Of a DNA stretch of 64,000 nt, positions 35,483-43,911 are shown in pieces. The notes under the pieces were generated by a model. The model was not told where the DNA came from, searched no databases, and saw nothing but the letters and a program-made list of their open reading frames with translations. The stretch is from positions 231,998-295,997 of the forward strand of contig JADJEZ010000006.1 of the NCBI GenBank assembly GCA_016708825.1, given 5' to 3'. Position 1 is the stretch's first letter. Each line of letters begins with the position of its first letter. Source of the DNA: Betaproteobacteria bacterium. GTDB lineage: Bacteria > Pseudomonadota > Gammaproteobacteria > Burkholderiales > Usitatibacteraceae. A program made the translations under genes and the position numbers.

Positions 35483-37199
35483 TCAGGCCGGAAACAGGCG
35501 AAACGAGACCCGGCCGTCGACGTTGTTCGCGAGTTCGACGCGATACCCGCCCATCGCGGCGAGCCGGCCCACCTGGAAGAGCCCGATCCCCAGGCCGTGC
35601 CCGTCCGCACCCGTCGGCACCGGCTCCCGGAAGAGGTTTCCCGCGATCTCCTGCGGCACGGCCGGGCCCGAATCCTCGAACAGGAACTCGCACCTCCCCG
35701 CAACCACGCTCAGGACCGCCTTCGACCGCACGGGCTCGCCCGCGCTGCGCTTCTCGCGCGCGTTGTCTAGGCAGTTCTCCAGGAAGGCATCGAAGAGCCC
35801 GGTCGGCACGCTGGCATCGCCCTCGATCCGGGCCTCGAGCTCGAGCGCGCCGTCGCCATGACGTCGCTTCACGTCCTCCCACCAGGCCGCCGCCGCCCGG
35901 GACACCTCCCGCGTCTCGACCTGCGGGGACCGAAGCTGGTCCAGCGACGACTGCAGGCGGCGCGTGATCTGCGGAAGCTGGCGTTGCAGGAGCGCCGCGT
36001 AGGCCGGATCGACGTTTCCCTCGCGGGGCGCAGCCGAGGTGAGCGCATAGAGGGACTGGAGGAGGTTCTTGATGTCGTGCGTGAGGCGCGCCCCGGTCTC
36101 GTGCACGGCCTGCAGGTAGGCGTTCCTGCGCATGGCGGCCTCGCGCCGCTTGCTTTCGTGGAACTCCCCACGACCTGCGCCAGCAGCCGCATGTGCAGGA
36201 AGAGCGCCGGGGACAGGCTGATCTCGGTGAAAAGGTGAGGGCGAGGCCGTGGAAGACGAAGTCCACCCGGTGCTCGGCGGGCGCGCCGAACTCCCCCTCG
36301 CCGTCGTCGGACTTCCAGCGGGCGCCACTGACCCACGGAAGCTCCGATACCAGCACGAGCGCCTGGCCCACGAAGCGCCTCGGATCGGTTTCGCGCTCGG
36401 CCAGCTCGGCCACGCGCCGCACCCATATCTCGAAGGGCATGCCGACCGTCATGAGGTAGCGGGACAGGTAGGTGCGCAGCCCGCCGAATCCCTCCCGCGG
36501 GCCCCACAGCACCGCCAGGACGAAGAGCGTGCAGCCGAAGCCGATGACCGTGAGCCCGGCGGAGCGGAAGTACTCGTCGCCGGTGTAGCGCATCAGCGCG
36601 ACCGATCCCAGCACCAGGACCACCACCAGCTGGAAGACCAGGAGCGCGTAGAAGAAGTCGAAGACCTGCCGCGCGTCGCTCCTTTCCTCCTCGAAAGGGA
36701 GGAACACGAGCAGCAGGAGCGAGAACGGAAGCACCCAGTGGGCGAAGAGCGCTACCGGATCCGGAATGACCTGGTCGCGCAGGACGAGACGGGGCACCGA
36801 CCACAGGAGCATCACGGTGGCGAGGTAGAAGAACGCGACGAGGTAGAAGCGGCTGCGGCTCGCGGCCTGCTGGGTGAACACCTTTCCGCCGAGGATGCCC
36901 AGGAGCACGCACAGCCACGAGATGATCAGCCAGCCCGGCAGGAAGTAGAGGATCGTCCCGGTGATCGCGAGCAGCAGCACGATCGCGAACCGGCCGAGCT
37001 CCGTTTCCGCCGCGAGGAACGGCTGCCAGAGCAGGAAGAAGCCGAAGTGCACGAGAAGCCAGATGCGCTGGAAGTGCGATTCGGGGTCGGCGACGAGCCC
37101 TGCGTGCAGGGCGAGGAGCATCGCGAGCACCATCCAGCGGCGCATCGAGCGCAGGATCGGTCCCGGTGTGGGCGAGGGCTTGTCGATGGCTGGGGACAC
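35483..37199 (-). CDS. multi-pass membrane sensor histidine kinase, PilS-like (two frameshifts)
   Basis: The N-terminal half (from ATG 37199) holds about seven or eight hydrophobic spans, for example FAIVLLLAITGTILYFLPGW and FYLVAFFYLATVMLLWS. The C-terminal half has the phospho-accepting H-box RLTHDIKNLLQSLY, an N-box (FLENCLDNAREK) and a G-box (GADGHGLGIGLFQVGRL). The frame breaks near 36230-36233 (one T missing from a T run) and near 36165-36168 (one base missing after GTGGG); repair gives about 572 residues. No regulator gene adjoins it. Its divergence from the sigma-54 promoter and pilin, and the NtrC-type regulator at 18187, suggest a PilS/PilR-like pair. Confidence 0.83.
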
Positions 37200-37294
37200 G
37201 GAGGCGCGCGGGAGAAAGTTGCCGGCCCATCATGGCACAGGTCGGGTTCAGGGCCGTCAAGGCGCGCCGAATTCCTGCGGAACTGCCGGGATTC

Positions 37295-37311
37295 CGGACA
37301 CCTCCTGTCCG
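37295..37311. promoter_or_regulatory. candidate upstream activator site: inverted repeat CGGACA-N5-TGTCCG
   Basis: A perfect 6-base inverted repeat with a 5-base spacer lies about 90-100 bases upstream of the -24/-12 promoter, the usual distance for an enhancer-binding protein. Its half-sites read CTGTC on one strand and GTGTC on the other, matching the C/G-TGTC pattern described for PilR in Pseudomonas as I recall it. Function is inferred. Confidence 0.55.
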
Positions 37312-37397
37312 TGCAGTCGGCGCCCGACCCCTGCAATACCGGCATCGGTGGGCGGAAGCGGCCCGTGTTTTCGTTTAAAAACAAATGGTTGAATCAG

Positions 37398-37414
37398 TTG
37401 GCCCGGGTATTGCT
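37398..37414 (+). promoter_or_regulatory. sigma-54 (-24/-12) promoter for the pilin transcript
   Basis: TTGGCCCGGGTATTGCT matches the sigma-54 consensus YTGGCACGrNNNTTGCW at 13 of the 14 specified positions, with GG and GC spaced by exactly 10 bases. The predicted start of transcription is near 37425, 26 bases before the 41-residue gene. The region between the kinase start (37199) and this site otherwise holds only the inverted repeat at 37295 and an AT-rich patch near 37365-37385. Confidence 0.78.
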
Positions 37415-37450
37415 CCAAGTTGCTCGTCACGACAAGATCAGGAGCCCCAC

Positions 37451-37576
37451 ATGAACCTGAATACCCTGAATCGCACGGAAGCAGCCATTGCGGTCATCGC
37501 CATAGGGCTCGCCCTGGGAGTCGCGCTCAAGCTGCTCGACGTCCTGCGCCCCACGGCGTCGGTCCTCGGCCTGTAG
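37451..37576 (+). CDS. 41-residue single-span membrane peptide
   Basis: ATG 37451 follows a well-spaced ribosome site (AGGAG). The peptide has a polar start (NLNTLNRTEA), one hydrophobic span (about 11-31, AAIAVIAIGLALGVALKLL) and a short tail. It is the first gene after the sigma-54 promoter and lies 41 bases before the pilin gene. I do not recognise a family. It could be a small assembly or regulatory membrane protein, or a leader ORF; it lacks a prepilin cleavage motif. Confidence 0.55.
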   Translation: MNLNTLNRTEAAIAVIAIGLALGVALKLLDVLRPTASVLGL

Positions 37577-37617
37577 TCGCCCCACCCAATTCACACAGAA
37601 GAACACAGGAGAAAACC

Positions 37618-38283
37618 ATGAAATCCCAGCAATCCGGCTTCACCCTCGTCGAGATCGCGATCGTCCTCGTGATCATCGGCCTGCTGCTCGGGGGCATCCT
37701 CAAGGGCCAGGAACTGATCAACAGCGCGAAGGTGAAGTCCCTCGCGAACGACTTCCGCACGGTTCCCACCTACATCTACGCCTACCAGGACAAGTTCAAG
37801 AGCCTGCCGGGCGACGACAACAACATTGCCGGGCACCTGGGCGGCACCGCCACGCAGGCCACCACGGGCGGCGCGGTGGGCAACGGTGTCGTCGAGGGCA
37901 ACTGGTGGTCGTCGACGGCCACGGACGAGGCCTTCCTCTTCTGGCAGCACGTGCGCCTGTCGAACCTGGCGCCCGCCCCCACTGCGGTGGCGGACCCGAA
38001 CTACTGGCCCCAGAACGCGATGGGCGGCGTGATCGGCATGAACAGCGCCTCGGCCGCCGCCTCGCAGATCACCGGCATGACCGGCACCTACCAGATCTGC
38101 TCGACGGGCATCCTCGGCAAGTTCGTGAAGCAGCTCGACATCCAGATGGACGACGGCGACACGAACACGGGCTCGATGCGGGCGACCGCGAACGTGACCA
38201 GCACGACGTTCGCGCAGTCGGCGGGGGTGGCCACGGGAACGATCGACGACGCGACGACCTACACGGTTTGCCAGACCTTCTGA
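37618..38283 (+). CDS. type IV pilin (probable major pilin of the locus)
   Basis: This 221-residue prepilin has a 7-residue leader (MKSQQSG) and mature N-terminus FTLVEIAIVLVIIGLLLGG, with Glu at +5. The next segment ILKGQELINSAKVKSLANDF and the LPGDDNN motif are typical of a group of betaproteobacterial pilins. Two cysteines (YQIC and YTVC) could form a C-terminal disulfide loop. A ribosome site (AGGAG) lies before ATG 37618. It has its own sigma-54 promoter and a strong terminator directly after it, as expected for an abundantly made subunit. Confidence 0.88.
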   Translation: MKSQQSGFTLVEIAIVLVIIGLLLGGILKGQELINSAKVKSLANDFRTVPTYIYAYQDKFKSLPGDDNNIAGHLGGTATQATTGGAVGNGVVEGNWWSSTATDEAFLFWQHVRLSNLAPAPTAVADPNYWPQNAMGGVIGMNSASAAASQITGMTGTYQICSTGILGKFVKQLDIQMDDGDTNTGSMRATANVTSTTFAQSAGVATGTIDDATTYTVCQTF

Positions 38284-38302
38284 TCCCGGCTTGCGATTAC
38301 CC

Positions 38303-38336
38303 ACGGCCCGCGCGATGCGCGGGCCGTTTTCTTTTT
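38303..38336 (+). terminator. Rho-independent terminator after the pilin gene
   Basis: A perfect 11-bp GC-rich stem (38303-38313 with 38317-38327) has a 3-base loop and is followed by TTTCTTTTT. It starts 20 bases after the pilin stop. On the other strand it could also stop transcripts from the converging antiporter gene, although the A/T tract favours the plus direction. Confidence 0.92.
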
Positions 38337-38365
38337 CGGGGTCCGGTTGAAAACCCTACCTGACC

Positions 38366-40332
38366 CTAGCCCTGGAGCATGCGGATCTCGGCCTTGCCGA
38401 GCGCCTCCTGGGTGCCACGCAGGACGACGATGTCGTTTTCGAGCAGGCGCATTTCTCCCGCGGGATTGGTGTCGCGCACCCCATGGCGCCGCACGGCCGT
38501 GACCTCGACCTCCATCGCGCCGAGGTTCAGGCTGCGCAGCGTCATGCCCACGCACGCGGCGCTGGAACCCACCATCACGGAGCGCAGCCTCGGCTGCGTC
38601 GCGTCCGCCTCGTCCTCCGTGTCCGTGGCCCCCGGGAAGAACCCGCCCAACAGGTGGTAGCGCTCGGAGCGCACCTCGCGAAGCCGCTTCAGGACGCGGT
38701 TCAGCGGGAACCCCAGCAGCATCATGGTCTGCGTGGCGAGCATGAGGGAGCCTTCCACCACCTCTGCCACGATCTCGGCGGCCCCGGCTTCGCGCAGCTT
38801 CTCCACGTCCGAGTCGTCCAGCGTGCGCACGATGACCGGCACGTCCGGGCGCATCTCGCGCGCGTGCGCGAGGATCGTGAGCGCCCGGGGCGTGTCGGCG
38901 AAGGTCACGACCACCGCCGTGGCGCGCGCGAGTGCGGCCGCCGCGAGCACCTCGCGACGCGAGGCGTCCCCGTAGACCACGGAATCGCCGGCAGCAGCCG
39001 CCTGGCGCACGCGCTCGGGATCGGCGTCGAGCGCCACGAAGGACACGCCTTCGCGCTCGAGAAAGCGCACGAGCGCCTGCCCGCTGCGGCCGTAGCCGCA
39101 GACGATGACGTGCCCCTGCGTGGCCATCGTCTTCACCGCGAGCTGGTGCAGGGCCATGGCGCGCTGCGTCCACTCGCTCGCGACGAAGTACAGGACGATC
39201 CGCTCGGAGTTGGCCAGCAGCACCGGGGTGAGCAGCATCGAGAGCAGCGAACCCGCGAGCACCACCTGGAGGGTCGCCGGATGGAGTGCGCCTTCGCGTC
39301 CCGCGAGCGAGAGCAACACGAACCCGAATTCGCCTGCCGGGGCGAGCGCCAGCGCGCACCGCAGCGCGGCGGGCTTGTCGTTGCCGAAGCCGCGCCCCAG
39401 CCAGAACACCAGCGCGAACTTGACCGCGAGGAGCGCGACCAGCACCAGCGCCACCATCACCCACTGCGACGCCACCACCCGAGGCTCGAGGAGCATTCCG
39501 ATCGTCACGAAGAAGAAGCCCAGCAGCACGTCGCGGAAGGGCTTGATGTAGTCCTCCACCTGGTAGCGGTACTCGGTCTCGGAGATGAGCATGCCGGCCA
39601 AGAACGCGCCGAGTGCCAGCGACAGCCCGGCGAGTTCCGTCACCCAGGCGAGCCCCAGCGTGACCAGCAGCACGAAGAGCACGAAGACCTCGGAGGACTT
39701 CTGCATGGCCACGACGTGAAAGAGCGGGCGCATGAGGCGCTGGCCGACGAAGAGCACCACTGCCAGCACCACGCCGGCCTTCAGGAGCGCGATCGCGATG
39801 GCGCCGGCGAGCGCATCCGCGGGCAGCGTCAGCGCCGGAATCAGGACCAGCAGGGGATGACCGCGAGATCCTGGAATAGCAGCGCGCCCATGATCTGGCG
39901 CCCGGATGGCGTGTGCAACTGCGCCTTCTCGGACAGCGTCTTGGAGATGATCGCGGTGGAGGACATCGCGAGCACGCCGCCGACGATGAGCCCCGCCTGC
40001 CAGGACTGCCCCGCCGCGACCGCCACCGCCGTGGCGAGGACCACCGTGAGGACCACCTGCGAGCCGCCGAATCCGAACACGAGCCGGCGCATAGCCATCA
40101 ACTGCGGAAGGCTGAACTCCAGGCCCACGGAGAACATGAGGAACACGACGCCGAATTCCGCCAGGTAGCGCTTGTCCTCCGTGGCGGCCACGATGTCGAG
40201 TGCGCCCGGCCCGATCGCCGCGCCGACGAGCAGGTAGCCGAGGATCGGAGGCATGTGCAGACGCCGGAAAAGCACGACGACCGCGACGGCGGAACCGAGG
40301 AGGATCAGGGCAACGGGCAGGGCGTCGTGCAT
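38366..40332 (-). CDS. CPA2-family cation/proton antiporter with RCK domain (KefB/YbaL-like, frameshifted)
   Basis: From ATG 40332 the protein shows a CPA2 membrane domain with about 12 spans (PPILGYLLVGAAIGPGAL; FSVGLEFSLPQL; STAIISKTL; GALLFQDLAVIP). A missing C in a C run near 39853-39856 breaks the frame; adding it restores IPLLVLIPALTLP and the rest of the transporter. The C-terminus holds a TrkA-N domain (VIVCGYGRSGQALVRFLE) and a TrkA-C domain. Total length is about 655 residues. It is probably a potassium or sodium/proton antiporter; whether glutathione controls it, as for KefB/KefC, cannot be said. Confidence 0.88.
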
Positions 40333-40380
40333 CGTGGGCGCAGGCGGCGGGGGTGGGGCAATCCCTTTATACTTTGCCCC

Positions 40381-41385
40381 GTGACAAATCTACACCATCC
40401 CCGCTCGAATCCCGACGCCGCGAAGATCCTCGCGCTGGCAAGGGACGTGCTCGAGATCGAGGCGAGCGCCGTGGCAGCCCTTGCCGGCCGGCTCGGCGAG
40501 CGCTTTCTCGCGGCCGTCGACCTGGTGTTCGAATGCACCGGCCGCGTCGTGGTGACCGGCATGGGCAAGTCCGGGCACGTCGGCGGCAAGATCGCCTCGA
40601 CGCTCGCCTCGACGGGAACGCCCGCGTTCTTCATGCACCCCGGGGAAGCGAGCCACGGCGACCTCGGGATGATCGCCTCGGGCGACGTGGTCCTCGCGAT
40701 CTCGCATTCCGGGGAGTCCGACGAGATCCTGCGCATCCTGCCGATCATCAAGCGCCGCGGCGCCCGGGTGATCGCGATCACCGGGCGCGCGCAGTCCACG
40801 CTCGCGAGGGAGTGCGACGTGCACCTGGACGGGGCAGTGGAAAAGGAAGCCTGCCCGATGAACCTCGCGCCGACGGCGAGCACCACCGCCGCCCTCGCCC
40901 TCGGGGACGCGCTCGCCGTCGCCCTCCTGGAGAAGCGCGGATTCGGCAGCGACGACTACGCCCTGCACCACCCCGGCGGCACGCTCGGCCGCAAGCTGCT
41001 GCTCCACGTATCGGACGTGATGCACTCCGGCGAGCGGCTTCCGCGCGTGCGCGCCGACGCCACGCTCAAGGAAGCCATCCTCGAGATGAGCCGCAAGGGC
41101 CTGGGCATGACCGCGATCGTGGATTCCGACGGGCGCGTGGCCGGGCTCTTCACCGACGGGGATCTTCGCCGCGCGCTCGAGAAGCACGAGGACATCCGGG
41201 GCCTCGGTGTCGCCGAGGTGATGACCCGGAATCCGCGATCGATCGGGCCCGCGCGCCTGGCCGCCGAGGCCGCGCAGGTGATGCAGGCGCACCACGTGAG
41301 CGGCCGGCTCCTCGTCGTGGACGACGCGGGGCGCCTGGTCGGCGCGCTGCACGTCGACGACCTCCTTCGCGCCGGTGTGATCTGA
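40381..41385 (+). CDS. kdsD: D-arabinose 5-phosphate isomerase
   Basis: This 334-residue enzyme interconverts ribulose 5-phosphate and arabinose 5-phosphate for Kdo synthesis. It has an N-terminal SIS domain (GRVVVTGMGKSGHVGGKIASTLAS; ISHSGESDEI) and two C-terminal CBS domains (VMHSGERLPRV; VMTRNPRSI). The start is a GTG at 40381. A TATACT hexamer ends 7 bases before it and no ribosome site is visible, so the transcript may be leaderless. It is the first gene of the kdsD-kdsC-lptCAB-rpoN run and is divergent from the antiporter. Confidence 0.95.
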   Translation: MTNLHHPRSNPDAAKILALARDVLEIEASAVAALAGRLGERFLAAVDLVFECTGRVVVTGMGKSGHVGGKIASTLASTGTPAFFMHPGEASHGDLGMIASGDVVLAISHSGESDEILRILPIIKRRGARVIAITGRAQSTLARECDVHLDGAVEKEACPMNLAPTASTTAALALGDALAVALLEKRGFGSDDYALHHPGGTLGRKLLLHVSDVMHSGERLPRVRADATLKEAILEMSRKGLGMTAIVDSDGRVAGLFTDGDLRRALEKHEDIRGLGVAEVMTRNPRSIGPARLAAEAAQVMQAHHVSGRLLVVDDAGRLVGALHVDDLLRAGVI

Positions 41386-41392
41386 CACGGCC

Positions 41393-41923
41393 ATGACGGA
41401 CGCCACCACCCGCGCACGCAGCGTGCGGCTCGCGCTCTTCGACGTCGACGGAGTCCTCACCGACGGTCGCCTCTACTACGGCCCGGCGGGAGAGGCGATG
41501 AAGGTGTTCAACACCCTGGACGGGCACGGCCTGAAGATGCTTGCGCGATCGGGCGTGGCCACGGGCCTTCTCTCGGGCAGGCGCTCCGAGGCCGCCGCTG
41601 CGCGCGCGCGCGAGCTCGGAATGTCCCACGTGATGCTCGGGGAGGAAGACAAGCTCGGGCCCTTCGAACGCCTTCGGGCAAAGCTCGGGCTGGAGGCCTC
41701 GCAGTGCGCGTTCGTCGGCGACGACCTCCCGGATGCGCCGGTCCTTGCCCGCTGCGGGCTTGCGGTTGCGGTGGCCAACGCCGTGCCGGAGGTCCGGGCG
41801 ATCGCCCATCTCGTCACGCGGGCCGCCGGCGGGGCGGGAGCCGTGCGCGAGTTCTGCGAGTTCGTGATGCGCGCGCAGGGCACGCTCGATGGCGACGCGG
41901 CGCGCCACGGAAGCGGGGGCTGA
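41393..41923 (+). CDS. kdsC: 3-deoxy-D-manno-octulosonate 8-phosphate phosphatase
   Basis: This 176-residue HAD-superfamily phosphatase removes phosphate from Kdo-8-P. The catalytic motif is LFDVDGVLTDGRLYYG, followed by motif II (GLLSGRRSE) and motif IV (FVGDDLPDAPVL). It has no cap domain, as in other KdsC proteins. It starts 7 bases after kdsD and is followed by lptC after 3 bases. Confidence 0.96.
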   Translation: MTDATTRARSVRLALFDVDGVLTDGRLYYGPAGEAMKVFNTLDGHGLKMLARSGVATGLLSGRRSEAAAARARELGMSHVMLGEEDKLGPFERLRAKLGLEASQCAFVGDDLPDAPVLARCGLAVAVANAVPEVRAIAHLVTRAAGGAGAVREFCEFVMRAQGTLDGDAARHGSGG

Positions 41924-41926
41924 GCG

Positions 41927-42493
41927 GTGGTCCGGCCCTCTTCGTGGCTTCCGCTGGGCGTACTCGCGATGCTGGTCGCGCTCACCATCTGGCTCGACCA
42001 GCTCGTGCAGCCCTCCGGCGACCGCGGCGACGGGTCGCGGCGTCACGACCCCGATCTCATCGTCGAGAAATTCAGCGCGCGCAAGTTCGGCGAGGACGGC
42101 CGGACCCTCTACACGCTCGCGGCGCGCAAGATGGTACATTACCCCGACGACGACTCCGCGCACCTGGAGAAGCTCGATTTCGAGTCATACGAACCGCAAC
42201 AGCCGCGCGTGACGATCGCCTCCGACGCCGGCAGGCTCCTCGAGCGCGGCGACAAGGTCTGGTTCGAGGGAAACGTCGTGATGGTGCGCGAGGCCGACCA
42301 GCGCTACGAGGCTTCCCGGCTCACCACGGAGCGGCTCCTGGTCCTTCCCGACACCGGCGTGGCGCGCACCACCGGCCCCGTGCTGCTCGAGAATCCCCAG
42401 GCCCGCGTCGAAGCCGATGGCCTCGAGATGAACAACCAGGCGCGCACGCTCCGGCTCGATCGCGTACGCGCCACCTACACGCCCCGAAGATGA
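41927..42493 (+). CDS. lptC: LPS export protein LptC
   Basis: This 188-residue bitopic protein has an N-terminal membrane anchor (LGVLAMLVALTIWLD) and a periplasmic beta-jellyroll with DLIVEKFSARKFGEDGRTLYTLAARKM and VWFEGNVVMVREA. It passes LPS from the LptBFG transporter to LptA. It starts at a GTG after kdsC and overlaps lptA by 4 bases. LptF and LptG are not in this window. Confidence 0.92.
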   Translation: MVRPSSWLPLGVLAMLVALTIWLDQLVQPSGDRGDGSRRHDPDLIVEKFSARKFGEDGRTLYTLAARKMVHYPDDDSAHLEKLDFESYEPQQPRVTIASDAGRLLERGDKVWFEGNVVMVREADQRYEASRLTTERLLVLPDTGVARTTGPVLLENPQARVEADGLEMNNQARTLRLDRVRATYTPRR

Positions 42494-43107
42494 TGCGCAC
42501 CCCCACCGCCCGACACTTCGCCGTCGTCCTGCCGCTGCTGCTTGCCGCGGCCGTGGCGACGGGCGCTCGCGCCGAGAAGGCCGACCGGGAGAAGGTGATC
42601 CAGGTGCTGGCCGATCGCTTGTCCGCCGACGACGCGAAGAAGGAGGCCGTCTACGAAGGCAACGTCATCGTCACCCAGGGCACGATGCGCATCACCTCGG
42701 AGAAGATCGTCGTGCGCGAGGACCCGCAGGGCTACCGCACCTACGTCGCCACGGGCGCCCCGGTCACCTTCCGCCAGAGGCGCGACAAGGAGGGCGACTG
42801 GATAGACGGCACCGCCGAACGCGCGGAGTTCGACGATCGCAACGATCTCCTCAAGCTCTACAACGGGGCGAAGCTCAGGAGCTCGCAAGGCGAGCTCTCC
42901 GGCGACTTCATTTCCTACGACCGCGGCAAGGAGTTCTTCGAAGTGACTGCCGCGGCGCCCGGCGCCCCGGCATCCGCGGGCTCGCGCGTGAAGGCAACCA
43001 TCATCCCGCAGGCGCGGAGCGCGGATGGAAAGCCCGTTCCCGCCACGCAGGCTCCGCCGCTCACGCTCAAGCCCGACGCGGCCCCGGCTACGGGCGGCAA
43101 GCCGTGA
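42490..43107 (+). CDS. lptA: periplasmic LPS transport protein LptA
   Basis: This 205-residue protein has a signal peptide (VVLPLLLAAAVATGARA) and the OstA-type jellyroll, with AVYEGNVIVTQGTMRITSEK, TGAPVTFRQRRD, and DLLKLYNGAKL. LptA monomers form the bridge that carries LPS across the periplasm. The C-terminus is extended and proline/alanine-rich. It overlaps lptC (ATGATGA) and lptB by 4 bases each. Confidence 0.93.
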   Translation: MMRTPTARHFAVVLPLLLAAAVATGARAEKADREKVIQVLADRLSADDAKKEAVYEGNVIVTQGTMRITSEKIVVREDPQGYRTYVATGAPVTFRQRRDKEGDWIDGTAERAEFDDRNDLLKLYNGAKLRSSQGELSGDFISYDRGKEFFEVTAAAPGAPASAGSRVKATIIPQARSADGKPVPATQAPPLTLKPDAAPATGGKP

Positions 43108-43880
43108 CACCGAGCGCCGTCGTCCAGCGCCTCGAACTCGTGAAGGGCGACCCGAAGCCCTCGGTGCTGCGCGCCGAAGCGCTCATGAAGCGCTACAAGA
43201 AGCGCACCGTCGTCTCCGACGTCTCGCTCGACGTCGAGAGCGGCGAAGTCGTGGGACTGCTCGGTCCCAACGGGGCGGGGAAGACCACGTGCTTCTACAT
43301 GATCCTGGGGCTCGTCCCGATCGACCAGGGCACGGTCCGGCTCGACGGCCGGGACGTGACCCATCTTCCGATCTACCGCCGGTCGCGCCTGGGCCTGTCC
43401 TATCTTCCGCAGGAGGCCTCGATCTTCCGGCGTCTCACCGTCGAGCAGAACATCCAGGCGGTGCTGGAGCTCCAGGACCTGGAGCGCGAGGAGATCGAGG
43501 CGCGCCTGGAGAACCTGCTCGGCGACCTGCACATCGGCCATCTGCGCGCGAGCCCCGCCCTTTCCCTCTCCGGCGGCGAGCGGCGCCGGGTCGAGATCGC
43601 GCGAGCACTCGCCACCGACCCGCGCTTCATACTCCTCGACGAACCCTTTGCGGGCGTCGACCCCATAGCGGTCCTGGACATCCAGCAGATCATCCGATTC
43701 CTGAAGGAGCGCGGCATCGGCGTGCTCATCACCGACCACAACGTGCGCGAGACGCTGGGAATCTGCGACCACGCCTACATCATCAACCAGGGAACGGTCC
43801 TCGCCTTCGGGAAGCCCGACGAAATCATCTATAATGAAGCCGTCCGAAAGGTCTACCTCGGGGAGAATTTCCGCCTCTAG
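43104..43880 (+). CDS. lptB: LPS export ABC transporter ATP-binding protein LptB
   Basis: This 258-residue ATPase drives LPS extraction from the inner membrane. Walker A is GPNGAGKTTC, the signature LSGGERRRVEIARA, and Walker B FILLDEPFAGVDPIAV. The preceding GLSYLPQEASIFRRLTV segment is the typical LptB Q-loop region. The N-terminus is extended by about 15 residues relative to the common start at ALMKRYKKR. RpoN follows after 31 bases. Confidence 0.96.
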   Translation: MTPSAVVQRLELVKGDPKPSVLRAEALMKRYKKRTVVSDVSLDVESGEVVGLLGPNGAGKTTCFYMILGLVPIDQGTVRLDGRDVTHLPIYRRSRLGLSYLPQEASIFRRLTVEQNIQAVLELQDLEREEIEARLENLLGDLHIGHLRASPALSLSGGERRRVEIARALATDPRFILLDEPFAGVDPIAVLDIQQIIRFLKERGIGVLITDHNVRETLGICDHAYIINQGTVLAFGKPDEIIYNEAVRKVYLGENFRL

Positions 43881-43911
43881 CGGACTGCAGATTCCGCCCG
43901 CGGCTTTCGAC

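Noticed and set aside
36249..37454. A 401-codon plus-strand frame opposite the sensor kinase
   Set aside because: Composition is Glu/His/Arg-rich shadow sequence, and its 3' end covers the sigma-54 promoter region.
41605..41625. GC dinucleotide repeat inside kdsC as a phase-variation tract
   Set aside because: The run is short, in frame within a conserved alanine/arginine stretch and shows no sign of altering the gene.
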